Positions 29,009 to 38,938 of a DNA stretch of 45,044 nucleotides are shown piece by piece. The stretch's first letter is position 1. Each line of letters opens with the position of its first letter. The notes below the pieces were generated by a model that saw only the letters and a list, made by a program, of their open reading frames with translations, was not told the origin of the DNA and did not search any database. This stretch comes from Phycisphaerales bacterium (GTDB taxonomy: Bacteria > Planctomycetota > Phycisphaerae > Phycisphaerales > SM1A02), in the NCBI GenBank assembly GCA_020345805.1, contig CP070772.1, positions 3,547,703 to 3,592,746 on the forward strand, given 5' to 3'. The position numbers were made by a program, and so were the translations under genes.

Positions 29009-30414
29009 CTCAGTCCTCGGCGTTCAAGCAGCGCATCGCCGAGGCGATCGCCGATGATCGGCTCCACCGGGCGGTCCTCAGCGCGACGGTAGAACGGGAT
29101 GATTTGCGCAGAGCGGAGTGGGCCCGCCTGACCGATGTCCAGGGGCTGCGCGAGCTCGCCCGGCGGATCAAGGACCACACGCTCGATAATCTCGATCGGT
29201 ATCTCGATCAACTGATCACGAGTTTTGAGCGTTTGGGGATCCATGTTCATTTCGCCTCCACCGCCGAAGAGGCCCGCGCGGCAACGATCGATATTGCACG
29301 TGAGCACGATTGCCTCCACATCGTCAAGAGCAAATCGATGCTCACCGAGGAGATCCACCTCAATGAAGCGCTGGAGCAAGCGGGCCTGGAGGTGATCGAG
29401 ACCGATCTCGGCGAATACCTGCTGCAGCTCGATGACGACCGGCCCAGCCATATCACCTGCCCGGCGGTGCACAAGGACGTCGCAGCCTGCGCCCAGACGT
29501 TCACGGAAAAGCTCGGCACGCCTTACACCGAAGACCCCCCCACTCTGGTCAAGATCGCCCGCAAGGCGCTGCGTGATGCGTTCCGGGAGGCGGACATGGC
29601 CATCACCGGTGCGAACTTCGCCGTCGCCGAGTCCGGCACGATCGTCCTGATCATGAACGAAGGCAACGGGCGGTTCTGCGTGCACCATCCCCGCGTGCAC
29701 GTGGCGATGATGGGGATCGAGAAGATCGTCCCCACTCTGAATGATCTGTCCGTGATGTTGAAACTGCTGGCGCGGAGCGCGACCGCCCAGCGCATGAACA
29801 TCGACACGCACCTGATAACCGGCCCGAAGCGTGACGATGATCCCGACGGTCCGGAGCACATGCACGTGATCATCGTCGATGCAGGACGATCGGCGATCCT
29901 GGCCGGTCGATATCGCGAGGTTCTGCGGTGCATCCGCTGCGGGGCGTGTCTCAATGCCTGCCCGGTCTATCGCACAGTCGGCGGCCACGCCTACGGCGGA
30001 ACCTACCCCGGCCCCATCGGCAAGCTTATCGCCGGTCTGCTCAGCAACTATGACCACGGCGTGGAGCTGCCCGCGGCATCCAGCCTCTGCGGGGCGTGCC
30101 TCGACGCCTGCCCGGTGAAGATCGACATCCCGAGAATGCTGCTGAACATGCGGGCCGATGCGATCGGCCGGTCGTGGGAGAATCGCGCCAAGTCGCGCCT
30201 GCTGCGCCGGGCGATGTGGGCGATGCGGTCGCCGCTTCGTTATGAATGGGGGCAGCGACTGATCAGAACGCTGATGCGCATGAAGGCAGGCCGTGACGGG
30301 TGGTTGAGACGCGGGTTCGGGCCGGGAAGGGACTGGACCGCCGCCCAGCGCGATATGAAGGCGCCGGCGAGGCGATCGTTTCGCGACCTGTGGAAGAAGG
30401 GGGAAATCCGATGA
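29005..30414 (+). CDS. lutB: L-lactate utilisation protein LutB (LUD domain and two 4Fe-4S clusters)
   Basis: A 469-residue protein. The N-terminal 300 residues form the LUD domain: S-K-S-M-L-T-E-E-I near 110, E-T-D-L-G-E-Y-L near 133, S-H-I-T-C-P-A-V-H-K near 150, A-I-T-G-A-N-F-A-V-A-E-S-G-T near 200. Two ferredoxin-type motifs follow, C-I-R-C-G-A-C-L-N-A-C-P and C-G-A-C-L-D-A-C-P, that carry electrons from lactate oxidation. The basic C-terminal tail (W-E-N-R-A-K-S) is typical. Length is normal for LutB. Both ends overlap neighbouring lut genes by ATGA, so the three subunits are made together. Confidence 0.96.
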   Translation: MTQSSAFKQRIAEAIADDRLHRAVLSATVERDDLRRAEWARLTDVQGLRELARRIKDHTLDNLDRYLDQLITSFERLGIHVHFASTAEEARAATIDIAREHDCLHIVKSKSMLTEEIHLNEALEQAGLEVIETDLGEYLLQLDDDRPSHITCPAVHKDVAACAQTFTEKLGTPYTEDPPTLVKIARKALRDAFREADMAITGANFAVAESGTIVLIMNEGNGRFCVHHPRVHVAMMGIEKIVPTLNDLSVMLKLLARSATAQRMNIDTHLITGPKRDDDPDGPEHMHVIIVDAGRSAILAGRYREVLRCIRCGACLNACPVYRTVGGHAYGGTYPGPIGKLIAGLLSNYDHGVELPAASSLCGACLDACPVKIDIPRMLLNMRADAIGRSWENRAKSRLLRRAMWAMRSPLRYEWGQRLIRTLMRMKAGRDGWLRRGFGPGRDWTAAQRDMKAPARRSFRDLWKKGEIR

Positions 30415-31052
30415 AGCCTCACGCGGATCCATCGCCGAAGGTGCTCGCGGATGTCGCCGCCGCAGTGCGCAATCGCCAGGGTCACGAACGGCCGCACCTG
30501 GATGAAGCCGTCATTCGCAGTGTCATCGAAGGCTCGCTCGTCGATCGCTTCATTGAGGAGGCGCAGTTTGCCGGCATGACTACGTCGCGATGCCCCGATG
30601 GCGAATTGGTCCCGCATCTGGACGGATTGCTGAACGAACACGCTGGCGATGGTCCGGTCCTCCTGGAGCCGGCGCTCGCCGCCACGATGCCGGAGATTGC
30701 CGCGGCCCGCAGCTTTCTTACCACGCCGAATGAAGATGAGTTGTACTCGGCGATCGCCGGCGTAGTCAGCGCTGAATACGGCGTTGCCGAGACCGGCAGC
30801 CTCGTGCGATTCTCAGCGCCCGACCGGCCTCGCGGCTTCGCCCTCCTGCCCCCTTACGTCGTTTTCGTTCTCCGTGAGGGTGCCATTCTGCCGGACCTTC
30901 TCGACTGGCTGAAGATGCAGGACTCAACCGGCATGCCCTCGGAAGCGGTCCTCGTCACCGGTCCGTCCAAGACCGCCGACATCGGCATGAAGCTCGTAAC
31001 CGGCATCCACGGCCCGGGCGAGGTTCACGTGATCATCGTTGGCGACGGCTAG
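30411..31052 (+). CDS. lutC: L-lactate utilisation protein LutC (LUD domain)
   Basis: A 213-residue protein from ATG 30411, overlapping the lutB stop; the open frame further upstream runs inside lutB. It has the LutC core A-E-Y-G-V-A-E-T-G-S-L-V near 122-133, L-L-P-P-Y-V-V-F-V-L near 148, T-G-P-S-K-T-A-D-I near 183-191 and H-G-P-G-E-V-H-V-I at the end. It completes the LutABC set that oxidises L-lactate to pyruvate. No lactate permease or LutR-type regulator is adjacent, so uptake and control lie elsewhere. Confidence 0.94.
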   Translation: MKPHADPSPKVLADVAAAVRNRQGHERPHLDEAVIRSVIEGSLVDRFIEEAQFAGMTTSRCPDGELVPHLDGLLNEHAGDGPVLLEPALAATMPEIAAARSFLTTPNEDELYSAIAGVVSAEYGVAETGSLVRFSAPDRPRGFALLPPYVVFVLREGAILPDLLDWLKMQDSTGMPSEAVLVTGPSKTADIGMKLVTGIHGPGEVHVIIVGDG

Positions 31053-31109
31053 GACACCCGAGTGCGTCTGGTAACCCTGTTGCGACGAAACAGAGGTCCC
31101 GGGGACTTC

Positions 31110-32513
31110 TCACGGGCATGGGCCCCACCAGTTCAGGATGATGAACAGATCATCCACGTCAGCCACGCAATCCTCGTTCAGATCAGCCGGGCAGGATGGC
31201 GGACACGGATCCGGGCAGGGGCCCCAATTCCCGAGCAGGGCGAAGACATCGTCGATGTTCACTTTGCCGTCATCTGTCAGATCACCGGGGCAGGGCATGC
31301 CGGGCCGGCTTGCCACGGCGAGATAGGTGCGCCTCTTCCACGGTTCGTTGGTATCGTGCCCCGCGTTGTACGCCAGGACGTACCGGTTGTATTCCTCGTC
31401 AACGGCGAGCGTCGGCGTGCGCTGGAAGCCGGTGGCCGGCACGCCGTTCTCGTGCTCGCCCGCCACGATGATCGGGTTGTCCGGGTGACCTATCCAGGTG
31501 TCGCCCCAGTCCGGCGACCAGTAGTAGGCAATCCGCCCGCCCTTGGGATAGTTCTGGTTGGAGACGGTGAGCACCATGTGAACGCCGTCGGCCCGCACGT
31601 CGCCCGTGCAATGCGCCTGCCAGGCGCCGCGGAAGCTGAAGCCGTCGGGGGGCGGAAGCGTCCACTGATAAGCGGGATTTTCCGGATCTGACGGATCCCA
31701 GGTGGGAATCTCGTTCTTCACGAAGTCGGTCTTGCCGTCGAGACTGTCGGCATAGGAGATTCGCCAGTTCCAGTAGGAGCCGACGGCCCCGTGCAACCCT
31801 CGATAGAAGAGTCGCACCATGCCGTTCTCACCGAGGTGTGGGACCCACACCGCGGTCGGCTCGGACAGCCCGCCCTTGATGACGCCGTTGTTGTTCCAGC
31901 CTTCCTCCCACCAGAGCTCTGCGATGAGCGTGTTCTCATACGTCTGCTCGAACGGAGTTCCGATGGCGGGAGGGTTCCAACTGGTCGCCACTTGAATCGC
32001 CCCCTCCCAACCCGGCAGTCCGACCCACTCGGGATGGTCATCCCTGGTTCCGGGGCGCACGGTGTTGTAGAGAAGGTGCTCGCCCGTCAGCGGGTGATGC
32101 AGGTAGCCGGGCGTGTCGGTGTGCTCCCAGGCGGGGCCGGGATTCGGGCCGCCCGGTTGGGCCAGCGGCGTGTACTTTATCTTGGTGACCGGATCGTATC
32201 CCAACGCCCAATCGTCCAGCACCTCCTCCTCATGGATACGCTCGGTCATGTAGGTTGCGTGATAGCTGTGATACAGCAGCTTGAGCAGCCCGTCCTGTAT
32301 GAAGATGAACTCCTCGCCCACGATGCCGCCCCAATCCCCGTAGAGGTGCGTCTGATACTCGGGATCGTCCGGATGGGGGGCGGTGATGTACCCGATGGGA
32401 ACGAAGTCGGGCCATTCGCCGAGCGGACCGTCCGAATCATCAACCGGCGCGGCCGTCGCCAGACCCAGAAAGCCTCCTGCCGCCACAACTGTCAGAAATA
32501 TGCCCCTGTCCAT
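31110..32513 (-). CDS. Secreted five-bladed-propeller-like protein with dockerin-like tail
   Basis: A 467-residue exported protein. ATG 32513 follows GGGAGCGTTCGAA. It has a signal peptide (F-L-T-V-V-A-A-G-G-F-L-G-L-A) and then a body rich in W-x-x-P and D-G/D-W motifs (I-S-Y-A-D-S-L-D-G-K-T-D-F, A-Y-Y-W-S-P-D-W-G-D-T-W-I-G), reminiscent of GH43/sialidase-type propellers; the S-x-D-x-G-x-T-W box near 345 resembles an Asp-box. No catalytic set can be assigned. The C-terminus has G-D-L-T-D-D-G-K-V-N-I-D-D-V-F and A-D-L-N-E-D-C-V-A-D-V-D-D-L-F, a variant of the island's dockerin pair in which the second loop has Cys for Gly. It is the eighth dockerin-tailed protein, separated from the others by about 6 kb. 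Confidence 0.82.
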   Translation of the reverse strand: MDRGIFLTVVAAGGFLGLATAAPVDDSDGPLGEWPDFVPIGYITAPHPDDPEYQTHLYGDWGGIVGEEFIFIQDGLLKLLYHSYHATYMTERIHEEEVLDDWALGYDPVTKIKYTPLAQPGGPNPGPAWEHTDTPGYLHHPLTGEHLLYNTVRPGTRDDHPEWVGLPGWEGAIQVATSWNPPAIGTPFEQTYENTLIAELWWEEGWNNNGVIKGGLSEPTAVWVPHLGENGMVRLFYRGLHGAVGSYWNWRISYADSLDGKTDFVKNEIPTWDPSDPENPAYQWTLPPPDGFSFRGAWQAHCTGDVRADGVHMVLTVSNQNYPKGGRIAYYWSPDWGDTWIGHPDNPIIVAGEHENGVPATGFQRTPTLAVDEEYNRYVLAYNAGHDTNEPWKRRTYLAVASRPGMPCPGDLTDDGKVNIDDVFALLGNWGPCPDPCPPSCPADLNEDCVADVDDLFIILNWWGPCP

Positions 32514-32753
32514 TTCGAACGCTCCCGTCCGGAATTCCCCAAACGCCGGCGCAAGGACCCACAGCCGAACCGGCTCTACACAAGTGTAACGCGCCGTCCT
32601 CAGACCCCAAGCCCCAATCTCCCGACCGGCGGTTAGATTGCCCGGGGCCGGGCCTGGCGAAAGATTTCGGCGAGAGACGAGCGCTCGCTTCGAGAATACC
32701 CGTCAATTGCGTGCCAGGAAAACCGCGTTCAGATCGAATCGGACCGCGTTGGA

Positions 32754-33797
32754 TCAGGCCGCGGCAGCGAGTTGGAACATCTCTCCGATCATGTCGGGAA
32801 TGGTTCGCGTGATCGACCAGTTCGGATAATGACTGCGGAACTTCGAGAGGTTGGTGATGTAGCAGATGTGATCGCCCCGTCGCGGTTCATCGTGATATGT
32901 CCAGTCGATCTTCCTGCCCGTCCTCTGCTCGATCAGGTCGATGCACTCGAGTACCGAAGCGCTGTTTTCTCGCCCGCCGCCCAGGTTGTAGACTTCCCCG
33001 CAGCGCGGATTCTGATAGAAGGCATCAAAGGCGCTGATGACATCGGCGCAATGGATCTGGTCGCGGACCTGCTTGCCTTTGTAGCCGAACACGGTATATG
33101 GCCAACCGGACCGGGCGACCTTGATCAGGTAGGAAAGGAAGCCGTGCAGTTCCACGCCGGCGTGCTGAGGGCCGGTCAGGCAGCCGCCCCGGAACACGCC
33201 GACCTTCAGGTCGAAGTACCGGCCGTACTCCTGAGCGAGCAGATCAGCCGCGGCCTTCGAAGCTCCGAAGAGGCTGTGCAACGACTGGTCGATCCCGAAG
33301 TCCTCGGCGATCCCGTTGCGATCCAGGGGATCCTCATAGTCGTAGCGAGTCTCCAGTTCCACCAGCGGAAGGCGATTGGGGCCGTCCCCGTAGACCTTGT
33401 TGGTGCTCATGTGGATGAACACCGCTTCCGGGCAATGCCGGCGCGTCGCTTCCAGCAGATTGAGCGTGCCCACCGCGTTGGTGTCGAAATCGTCGAAGGG
33501 CAGGCTTGCCGCCAGGTCAGGCGAAGGCTGGGCCGCGCAATGGATGATCAGGTCGAACCGGCTGGAGCTGAACAGGTCGAGAACGCCTTCGCGGAATCGG
33601 ATGTCCAGATCGTAGTGGACGAAGTCGGGGGCGATCGACTGCACCCGCCGAAGGTTGGCGGTGGTGTCGCCCTCGGGGCCGAAGAACCGCTTGCGCTGAT
33701 TGTTGTCGATGCCGTGCACGGTCGCGCCGCGGCCGGCATAGTGAATGGCCGCTTCCGAGCCGATGAGGCCGCTGCTTCCGGTGATCAGGACGTTCAT
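32754..33797 (-). CDS. NAD-dependent nucleotide-sugar epimerase (CDP-paratose 2-epimerase-like)
   Basis: A 347-residue extended short-chain dehydrogenase. Rossmann motif G-S-S-G-L-I-G (7-13) binds NAD; H-C-A-A-Q-P-S near 87 and S-T-N-K-V-Y-G-D near 131 are typical of sugar epimerases. E-D-F-G-I-D-Q-S-L-H-S-L-F-G-A-S-K near 165-181 places Phe where the catalytic YxxxK Tyr is expected. F-R-G-G-C-L-T-G-P near 203 and K-Q-V-R-D-Q-I-H near 242 match the CDP-paratose/tyvelose epimerase-like subfamily, which I recall as also having S-L-F-G-A-S-K. Exact substrate is uncertain; surface polysaccharide synthesis is likely. It is convergent to nothing and divergent from the ABC exporter downstream. Confidence 0.88.
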   Translation of the reverse strand: MNVLITGSSGLIGSEAAIHYAGRGATVHGIDNNQRKRFFGPEGDTTANLRRVQSIAPDFVHYDLDIRFREGVLDLFSSSRFDLIIHCAAQPSPDLAASLPFDDFDTNAVGTLNLLEATRRHCPEAVFIHMSTNKVYGDGPNRLPLVELETRYDYEDPLDRNGIAEDFGIDQSLHSLFGASKAAADLLAQEYGRYFDLKVGVFRGGCLTGPQHAGVELHGFLSYLIKVARSGWPYTVFGYKGKQVRDQIHCADVISAFDAFYQNPRCGEVYNLGGGRENSASVLECIDLIEQRTGRKIDWTYHDEPRRGDHICYITNLSKFRSHYPNWSITRTIPDMIGEMFQLAAAA

Positions 33798-33988
33798 GCC
33801 GTTCCTCCCTTGCTGGTCAGGGGGAAGATGAATGCAAAGCGCCGCTGCCCGTCGAGGGCCGGCAGGATCGACATCGACCGGTTGCGGACCCGACCTGAGT
33901 CCGAAAACGTGAAACGTCCGCTAATTCGGCCGCCCGCCTCCACCCGCCTCGCGGCCGGCGGGGCCGGGCCCTTTCGCTTCACCGGCGT

Positions 33989-35122
33989 ATGATCCGCTAT
34001 ATGGCCTATCGCCCCCAGACCAGCCATCAGCGCTATGAGCAGTACAAGCGCGACCTGAAAGCCCACCGCACGGAGGGGACCCGCCGCACCGCCGCAGCAC
34101 ATGCCAAGGCCAAGCCGCGGGAGCGGCAGCGGTCGTTTCTCCAGCTTTTCGCCGCTTTCATCGGTCTCATTCGCGGTCATCGCCGGGCGGTGGCTCTCTC
34201 GCTGGCCACCGTAACCGTCGCCTCCGGGCTGAGGCTCTTCCCGCCGGCCGCGACCGGATTCGTGCTGGACTACGTCCTGGTCCCGGGCGAGAGGCCGCCG
34301 CCCGTGGCCTTGGCCGATCTGCTCGGACCCACACCCGACCGGCGTGTCCTGCTGGCCGTGGTCGCCGTCAGCCTGGTGGTGGCCGCGGTGCTCTCCATCG
34401 GCATCGGAACCTGGGGGCGATACATCAACACCATCACCACCAAGCGGGTGCAGTCGCGGGTTCGCAAGCGGGTCTTCGAGCACGCGGTCCGGCTCCCCCT
34501 GCACCGCGTCTATCAGCTCAAGTCCGGCGGGGTGGCGAGCATTCTGCGCGAGGACGCCGGGGCGGTGGCGGAGCTGCTCTTCAGCATGCTCTACAACCCC
34601 TGGCGGGCGGTGATCCAACTACTCGGCACTCTCGTCATTCTCGCGGTCATCGACTGGCGGCTTCTGGTGGGATCGCTGGTGATTATTCCCGTGGCGTATC
34701 TGACCCATCATGCGTGGATCTCGCGCATCCGGCCTTTGTGGCGGGACATCCGCGCGGCCCGGCAACAGGTGGACAGCCACGCCACGGAAGCGTTCGGGGG
34801 GATGCGGGTGGTGCGCGGTTTCGGACGGCAGCGCACCGAGGCCGGCCGCTTCATTCGCAACAGCCATCTCATGATCCGCCAGGAATTGCTGGCCTGGTGC
34901 TGGTCGCGGACGATCGACTTGGCCTGGTCGGTCCTGCTTCCGCTCGCTTCGGCAGTGCTGCTGTGGTACGGCGGGGGACGGATCCTGCAGGACGCCGCGG
35001 CGGTCACGGCGGGCGAGATGACCGCCCAACAGGCGCTGACGGTCGGCGACCTCGTGATGTTCCTGTTCTATCTCGCCCTGCTGCTGGAGCCGCTGGCCAC
35101 CCTGGCCATGAGCACCACCTAA
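33989..35122 (+). CDS. ABC exporter permease half, ended by an in-frame TAA
   Basis: 377 codons encoding the transmembrane part of an ABC-type exporter. After a basic N-terminus (about residues 1-50) come hydrophobic helices (A-L-S-L-A-T-V-T-V-A near 72, V-L-L-A-V-V-A-V-S-L-V-V-A near 121, L-L-G-T-L-V-I-L-A-V-I near 211, V-L-L-P-L-A-S-A-V-L-L-W-Y near 315, L-V-M-F-L-F-Y-L-A-L-L near 353). The TAA at 35120-35122 cuts it just before the linker to the ATPase; the same frame continues straight into the nucleotide-binding domain at 35153. A CAA to TAA change would explain it. Start may be ATG 33989 or 34001; neither has a clear ribosome site. As read it lacks an ATPase. Confidence 0.8.
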   Translation: MIRYMAYRPQTSHQRYEQYKRDLKAHRTEGTRRTAAAHAKAKPRERQRSFLQLFAAFIGLIRGHRRAVALSLATVTVASGLRLFPPAATGFVLDYVLVPGERPPPVALADLLGPTPDRRVLLAVVAVSLVVAAVLSIGIGTWGRYINTITTKRVQSRVRKRVFEHAVRLPLHRVYQLKSGGVASILREDAGAVAELLFSMLYNPWRAVIQLLGTLVILAVIDWRLLVGSLVIIPVAYLTHHAWISRIRPLWRDIRAARQQVDSHATEAFGGMRVVRGFGRQRTEAGRFIRNSHLMIRQELLAWCWSRTIDLAWSVLLPLASAVLLWYGGGRILQDAAAVTAGEMTAQQALTVGDLVMFLFYLALLLEPLATLAMSTT

Positions 35123-35152
35123 TTTCAGAACAGCCTCGCCGGGCTCGACCGC

Positions 35153-36034
35153 GTGTTGGACCTGCTGGCGGAAAGGAAGGAGTTCGAGGAGACGCCGGGA
35201 AGGATCGTGATCCACCCCTCCCGCACGGAGGGCCGCGTTTCGTTGCACGATGTCAGCTTCACTTATCCGGGAACCTCCACGCCCGTGCTGGAGGGAATCT
35301 CGCTTCGGGCCGAGCCGGGCAAGACCATCGCCCTGGTCGGCCCCAGCGGGGCCGGGAAGACCACCCTGTGCAATCTCATCGCTCGCTTTCACGATCCCAC
35401 CGAAGGAGCGATCGAGCTGGACGGCATCGATCTGCGCGAGATCGACGTGCAGAGCTATCGGCAACTGCTGGGGGTAGTGGAGCAGGACATCTTCCTGTTC
35501 GACGGCACGATCGCCGAGAACATCGCCTACGGCCGGCGCGGGGCGACCCGCGAAGATCTGGTTCACGCCGCCCGCCTTGCCCACGCCTCTGAGTTCATCG
35601 ACCGGCTTGAGAAAGGTTACGACACGATAATCGGCGAGCGCGGCGTGCGCCTCAGCGGCGGCCAGCGCCAGCGGGTCGCGGTGGCCCGTGCACTTCTCGC
35701 CGACCCGCGCATACTCATCCTCGATGAGGCAACCAGCAATCTGGACACGGAAAGCGAACGGCTCATTCAGGCCAGTTTGCGCCGATTGCTGGTGGGGCGA
35801 ACGAGCTTCGTGATCGCCCACCGCCTCAGCACCATCACCGACGCCGACCTCATCATCGTCCTGGAGGATGGTCGTATCATCGAGCAGGGCACGCACGCGG
35901 AGCTGATTCGGGAAAGCGGCCGGTATCAGGAGATGGTGAGGATGCAGTTGTGCCCGACCGACTCACCATTGCCCGCACCTGAGATCACCACAGACGATGA
36001 AGACCCCCTGGAGCACGCTCGGCGGAACATATAG
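35153..36034 (+). CDS. ABC exporter nucleotide-binding half (same frame, downstream of the TAA)
   Basis: About 293 residues if read from GTG 35153. It contains the whole ATPase: Walker A G-P-S-G-A-G-K-T-T, Q-loop V-V-E-Q-D-I-F-L-F-D, signature L-S-G-G-Q-R-Q-R, Walker B I-L-I-L-D-E-A-T-S, D-loop N-L-D-T and H-loop A-H-R-L-S-T-I. All motifs are intact. There is no ribosome site ahead of the GTG and only 30 bases separate it from the TAA, so independent initiation is doubtful; it is most naturally the second half of the exporter gene 33989-36034, separated by one stop codon. It ends 57 bases before the convergent ABC-secretin gene. Confidence 0.8.
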   Translation: MLDLLAERKEFEETPGRIVIHPSRTEGRVSLHDVSFTYPGTSTPVLEGISLRAEPGKTIALVGPSGAGKTTLCNLIARFHDPTEGAIELDGIDLREIDVQSYRQLLGVVEQDIFLFDGTIAENIAYGRRGATREDLVHAARLAHASEFIDRLEKGYDTIIGERGVRLSGGQRQRVAVARALLADPRILILDEATSNLDTESERLIQASLRRLLVGRTSFVIAHRLSTITDADLIIVLEDGRIIEQGTHAELIRESGRYQEMVRMQLCPTDSPLPAPEITTDDEDPLEHARRNI

Positions 36035-36091
36035 GCCGGGCGTCCGCTGCCTGTGAATCTCAGTCCGGCGCGAATCCTCGAGCAGACAGAT

Positions 36092-38938
36092 TCAGATGGC
36101 CGGACCTTGCGGGTTTGCCGCGGGCTCGACGGCCGGCGGGGGTGTCTCCTGCATCGCGCCGTTGTCGTCGGTGGCGGAGGCCGGCATCATTTCCCGAAGC
36201 GTGGCGTCCAGCTCAGTCAGGCGATCCTCGATCTCCTGGACGGCGGCGGCGTAATAGTGCTCGGTGTGGAAGAAATATCGCGCCACGTCCGCGTCGATAA
36301 CGTGCGCCTGCTGCACCTTGATGTCGGGCATCAGCAGCACGCCGCCCACGGAAAAGTTGCGGAGCAGGAGCTGCGACTGGCCGCCGTTGAGGAGCACGAT
36401 GCGCTTCAGCGCGATGGCCCGGCGGAGGCGGATCATGTCACCGTCGCTGTGCAGGAGGATCGTGAAGCGCTGCCGGCCGTCCTCCAGCGGCTGGTTCATC
36501 TCCCACAGAAGCTCTCCCCAGGCCACGCGGTCCGGACAGTCGACAATCGTAAGTTCGGGAATCGGCTCGCTGGCCAGGCGATTCGGATCCATCGAGTCGC
36601 GATCGTAATGGAAGGTGATGGCCAGGGCCTTGCCCTTGTTGTTGTTGAAGAAGGCCTGGTACTTGATGCCGTGGCCGAGCTTGGCCATGGTGCGCTCGAG
36701 GAACTGCACGTCGTATCCGCCGACCTGCTGGCTCTCGAAGAAAATGAGGCGGTTGGGGCCGATCTTCCGGTCCACCTCGAGGCGCTTGACGACCTCGTAG
36801 ATCATGCGGGTGACCAGCATCTCCTCGCCGGGAATATGGTCGCCGGCGAAAGCGCTGAACGGCTCGGTCTCGGCCAGCCGGAAGTTGCGCTCGATGGCCT
36901 GCCGGGCCAGGTCCCGGTACGCGTTCAGGCGGCGGTTCTCCAGCAGGAAGGTCAGGTCATACACGTCCTCGGTGCGGATGCGGTAGGAATCGCGGAACAG
37001 CTCGTTGCCGAAGCTGTCGAAGGCATCCTCATCCTTGGGCAGCGAGCGGGCGATGTACTGATCTTCGGGCAGGACATAAGGGGTGAGAACGATGATAACT
37101 TCGCGTTTCGTCGTCTCGACCTTCTCGGCCCGGAAGAGGGCGCCCAGCAGAGGAATGTCGCCGAGCAAGGGGATCTTGTCCTGGGTGCTGGTGCGTTCGC
37201 GGCTGACCAGGCCGCCCACGATGAACGGCGTGTTGTTACGGATGCGGGCATAGGTCTGCACGCGGCGGGTGCTGACGGTGGGGGCGGTAGCAACGATGTC
37301 CCCCTGGTTGTCCCGCAATTCCAGGGCCGCTCCCGCCACTTCGGCGGAAACGACCGTGTCGATCAGCATGCTCACCTCGCTGCCTTCTTCGTTGATGCGC
37401 GGCCGGATGTTCAGAAGGATGCCGGTGGGGAGGTACTGGAAATTAAACACAATACGGTTGGACCCCAACGTGCCCTCGGTGCTGGTGGCGATGGGTATGT
37501 CCGTGCCGACGCGGATCGTCGATTGACGATTGTTGAGCGTGAGTATGCTCGGACGGGCCAGGATCTCCGCCTTGCCGTCACGGATCAGGGCCCGGATGCG
37601 CCCGGTCCAGGGCGGCTGGAAGTCCCGGGTGAACACCCGCCAGAAGTCCAGGTCGGTGCTCTCGAAGAAGAGCGTGTCTTCGACGCCCCCGGCCTCGGAG
37701 GAACCGGCGCGGAAAGTGATGGGCCCGGACTGCAATTCCCACTCGATTCCCAGATCCTTCAGCCCGTCCTCGCTGATCTCCAGGACCATCCCCTCGATGA
37801 AGATCTGCCGGGCCGGTCGATCGATATAATCATCGAGCAGCTTCCGCACCCGGCTGAACTGCTCCGGATGAGCCGGGTGAAACATCACCAGCAGTTGGCT
37901 CATGGGCGAGGCGATGGTGTTTTCGGGCAGGGCAGCGGCCACGCTCGGCGTGAGCGAGAGTCCGAACGTTCCCCCTGCAGCCGTTCCCTGCCCGATCAGG
38001 CCGGCCTCTTCCTTTTTCGGATCCGGCAACTTCACCGCCAGTGGAAGCTGGGCGAAGTCCACGGCCTGGGGGACGGCATTGGCGTCGCTGATCGTAGTCA
38101 CCCCCAGGCTCTTCAACGCCGCCAGGGCGTTGGTGGCATCGGTGTAGCTCAGTTGAATGAGCTTTGATTCCAGGTCCCGCGGGGTCAGGCCGGCCCGCAT
38201 CTCGTTCAGCGATGCCACCAGCGGCTGAAGCGCCGCGCCGACCGCATCCAGATCGGCGTTCGCGGCCACGTTTTCACCGGCGATCGTCAGACCCTGCAAC
38301 CAGAGCTGCGGCGGCTGCGACAGGTAGGAGCGATATCCGAAGCGCAGGATTGACCTGCCCGACTCATCGCTGCGCCAGATCACCCGCAGGGGCACCACCC
38401 CGCGCGGCGGAGGGGGAAGAGTGTCGGCCAGCGCCACCCCCCCATGGACATAGCCGTTCTCCGCACCCAGCTTCAACACCAGCCGATCGATCAGCTCAGT
38501 CAGCTCGGTGTCGCTGAGCTTGGGCAGGTCGAGCAGGCGTGAGGAGTTGGGGGGACTGTGGGTAATCGCGTACTCGCCGACGACATCCAGCACAGGCGGT
38601 GCCTCAGCAGCCACCGGCTCCTGCTCGGCGCTTGGCGCCGGCGCTTCCTCCGACTGCACCGGGACACCGGGCAGCGACCCGGCGGGCGGCTCGAGGGTAA
38701 GAGCATCCAGCGCCTCGGCCAGTTGAACAAGACGATCCGGATCCTCCTCCTCCAGAAACACTCCCTGGCTGATGCGGGGATCTTCCAGCTCCAGGGAATG
38801 TTCGACCCTGCTGGAACGGAGGCAGCCGCCGAGCAAGAGCAGGGAGCAGGCGAGAACGGCCAATCCGGTCGCCCTGCTTACCCGCGACTTGGATTCTGCA
38901 TCTTCGGCGGGCTTGAACTCCGTCGAGGAGGCGGGCAT
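36092..38938 (-). other. Secretin module of the ABC-secretin frame, with possible internal start
   Basis: If translated on its own from ATG 38938 it would be a 948-residue outer-membrane secretin lipoprotein: 35-residue leader with R-A-T-G-L-A-V-L-A-C-S-L-L-L-L-G-G-C, a Pro/Glu-rich linker (E-E-A-P-A-P-S-A-E-Q-E-P), N-type periplasmic domains (about 200-400), the secretin pore, and a C-terminal part ending in A-A-A-V-Q-E-I-E-D-R-L-T-E-L. Secretins form multimeric pores of type II/IV systems. An AGGCGA seven bases before the ATG is only a weak ribosome site. Confidence 0.6.
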
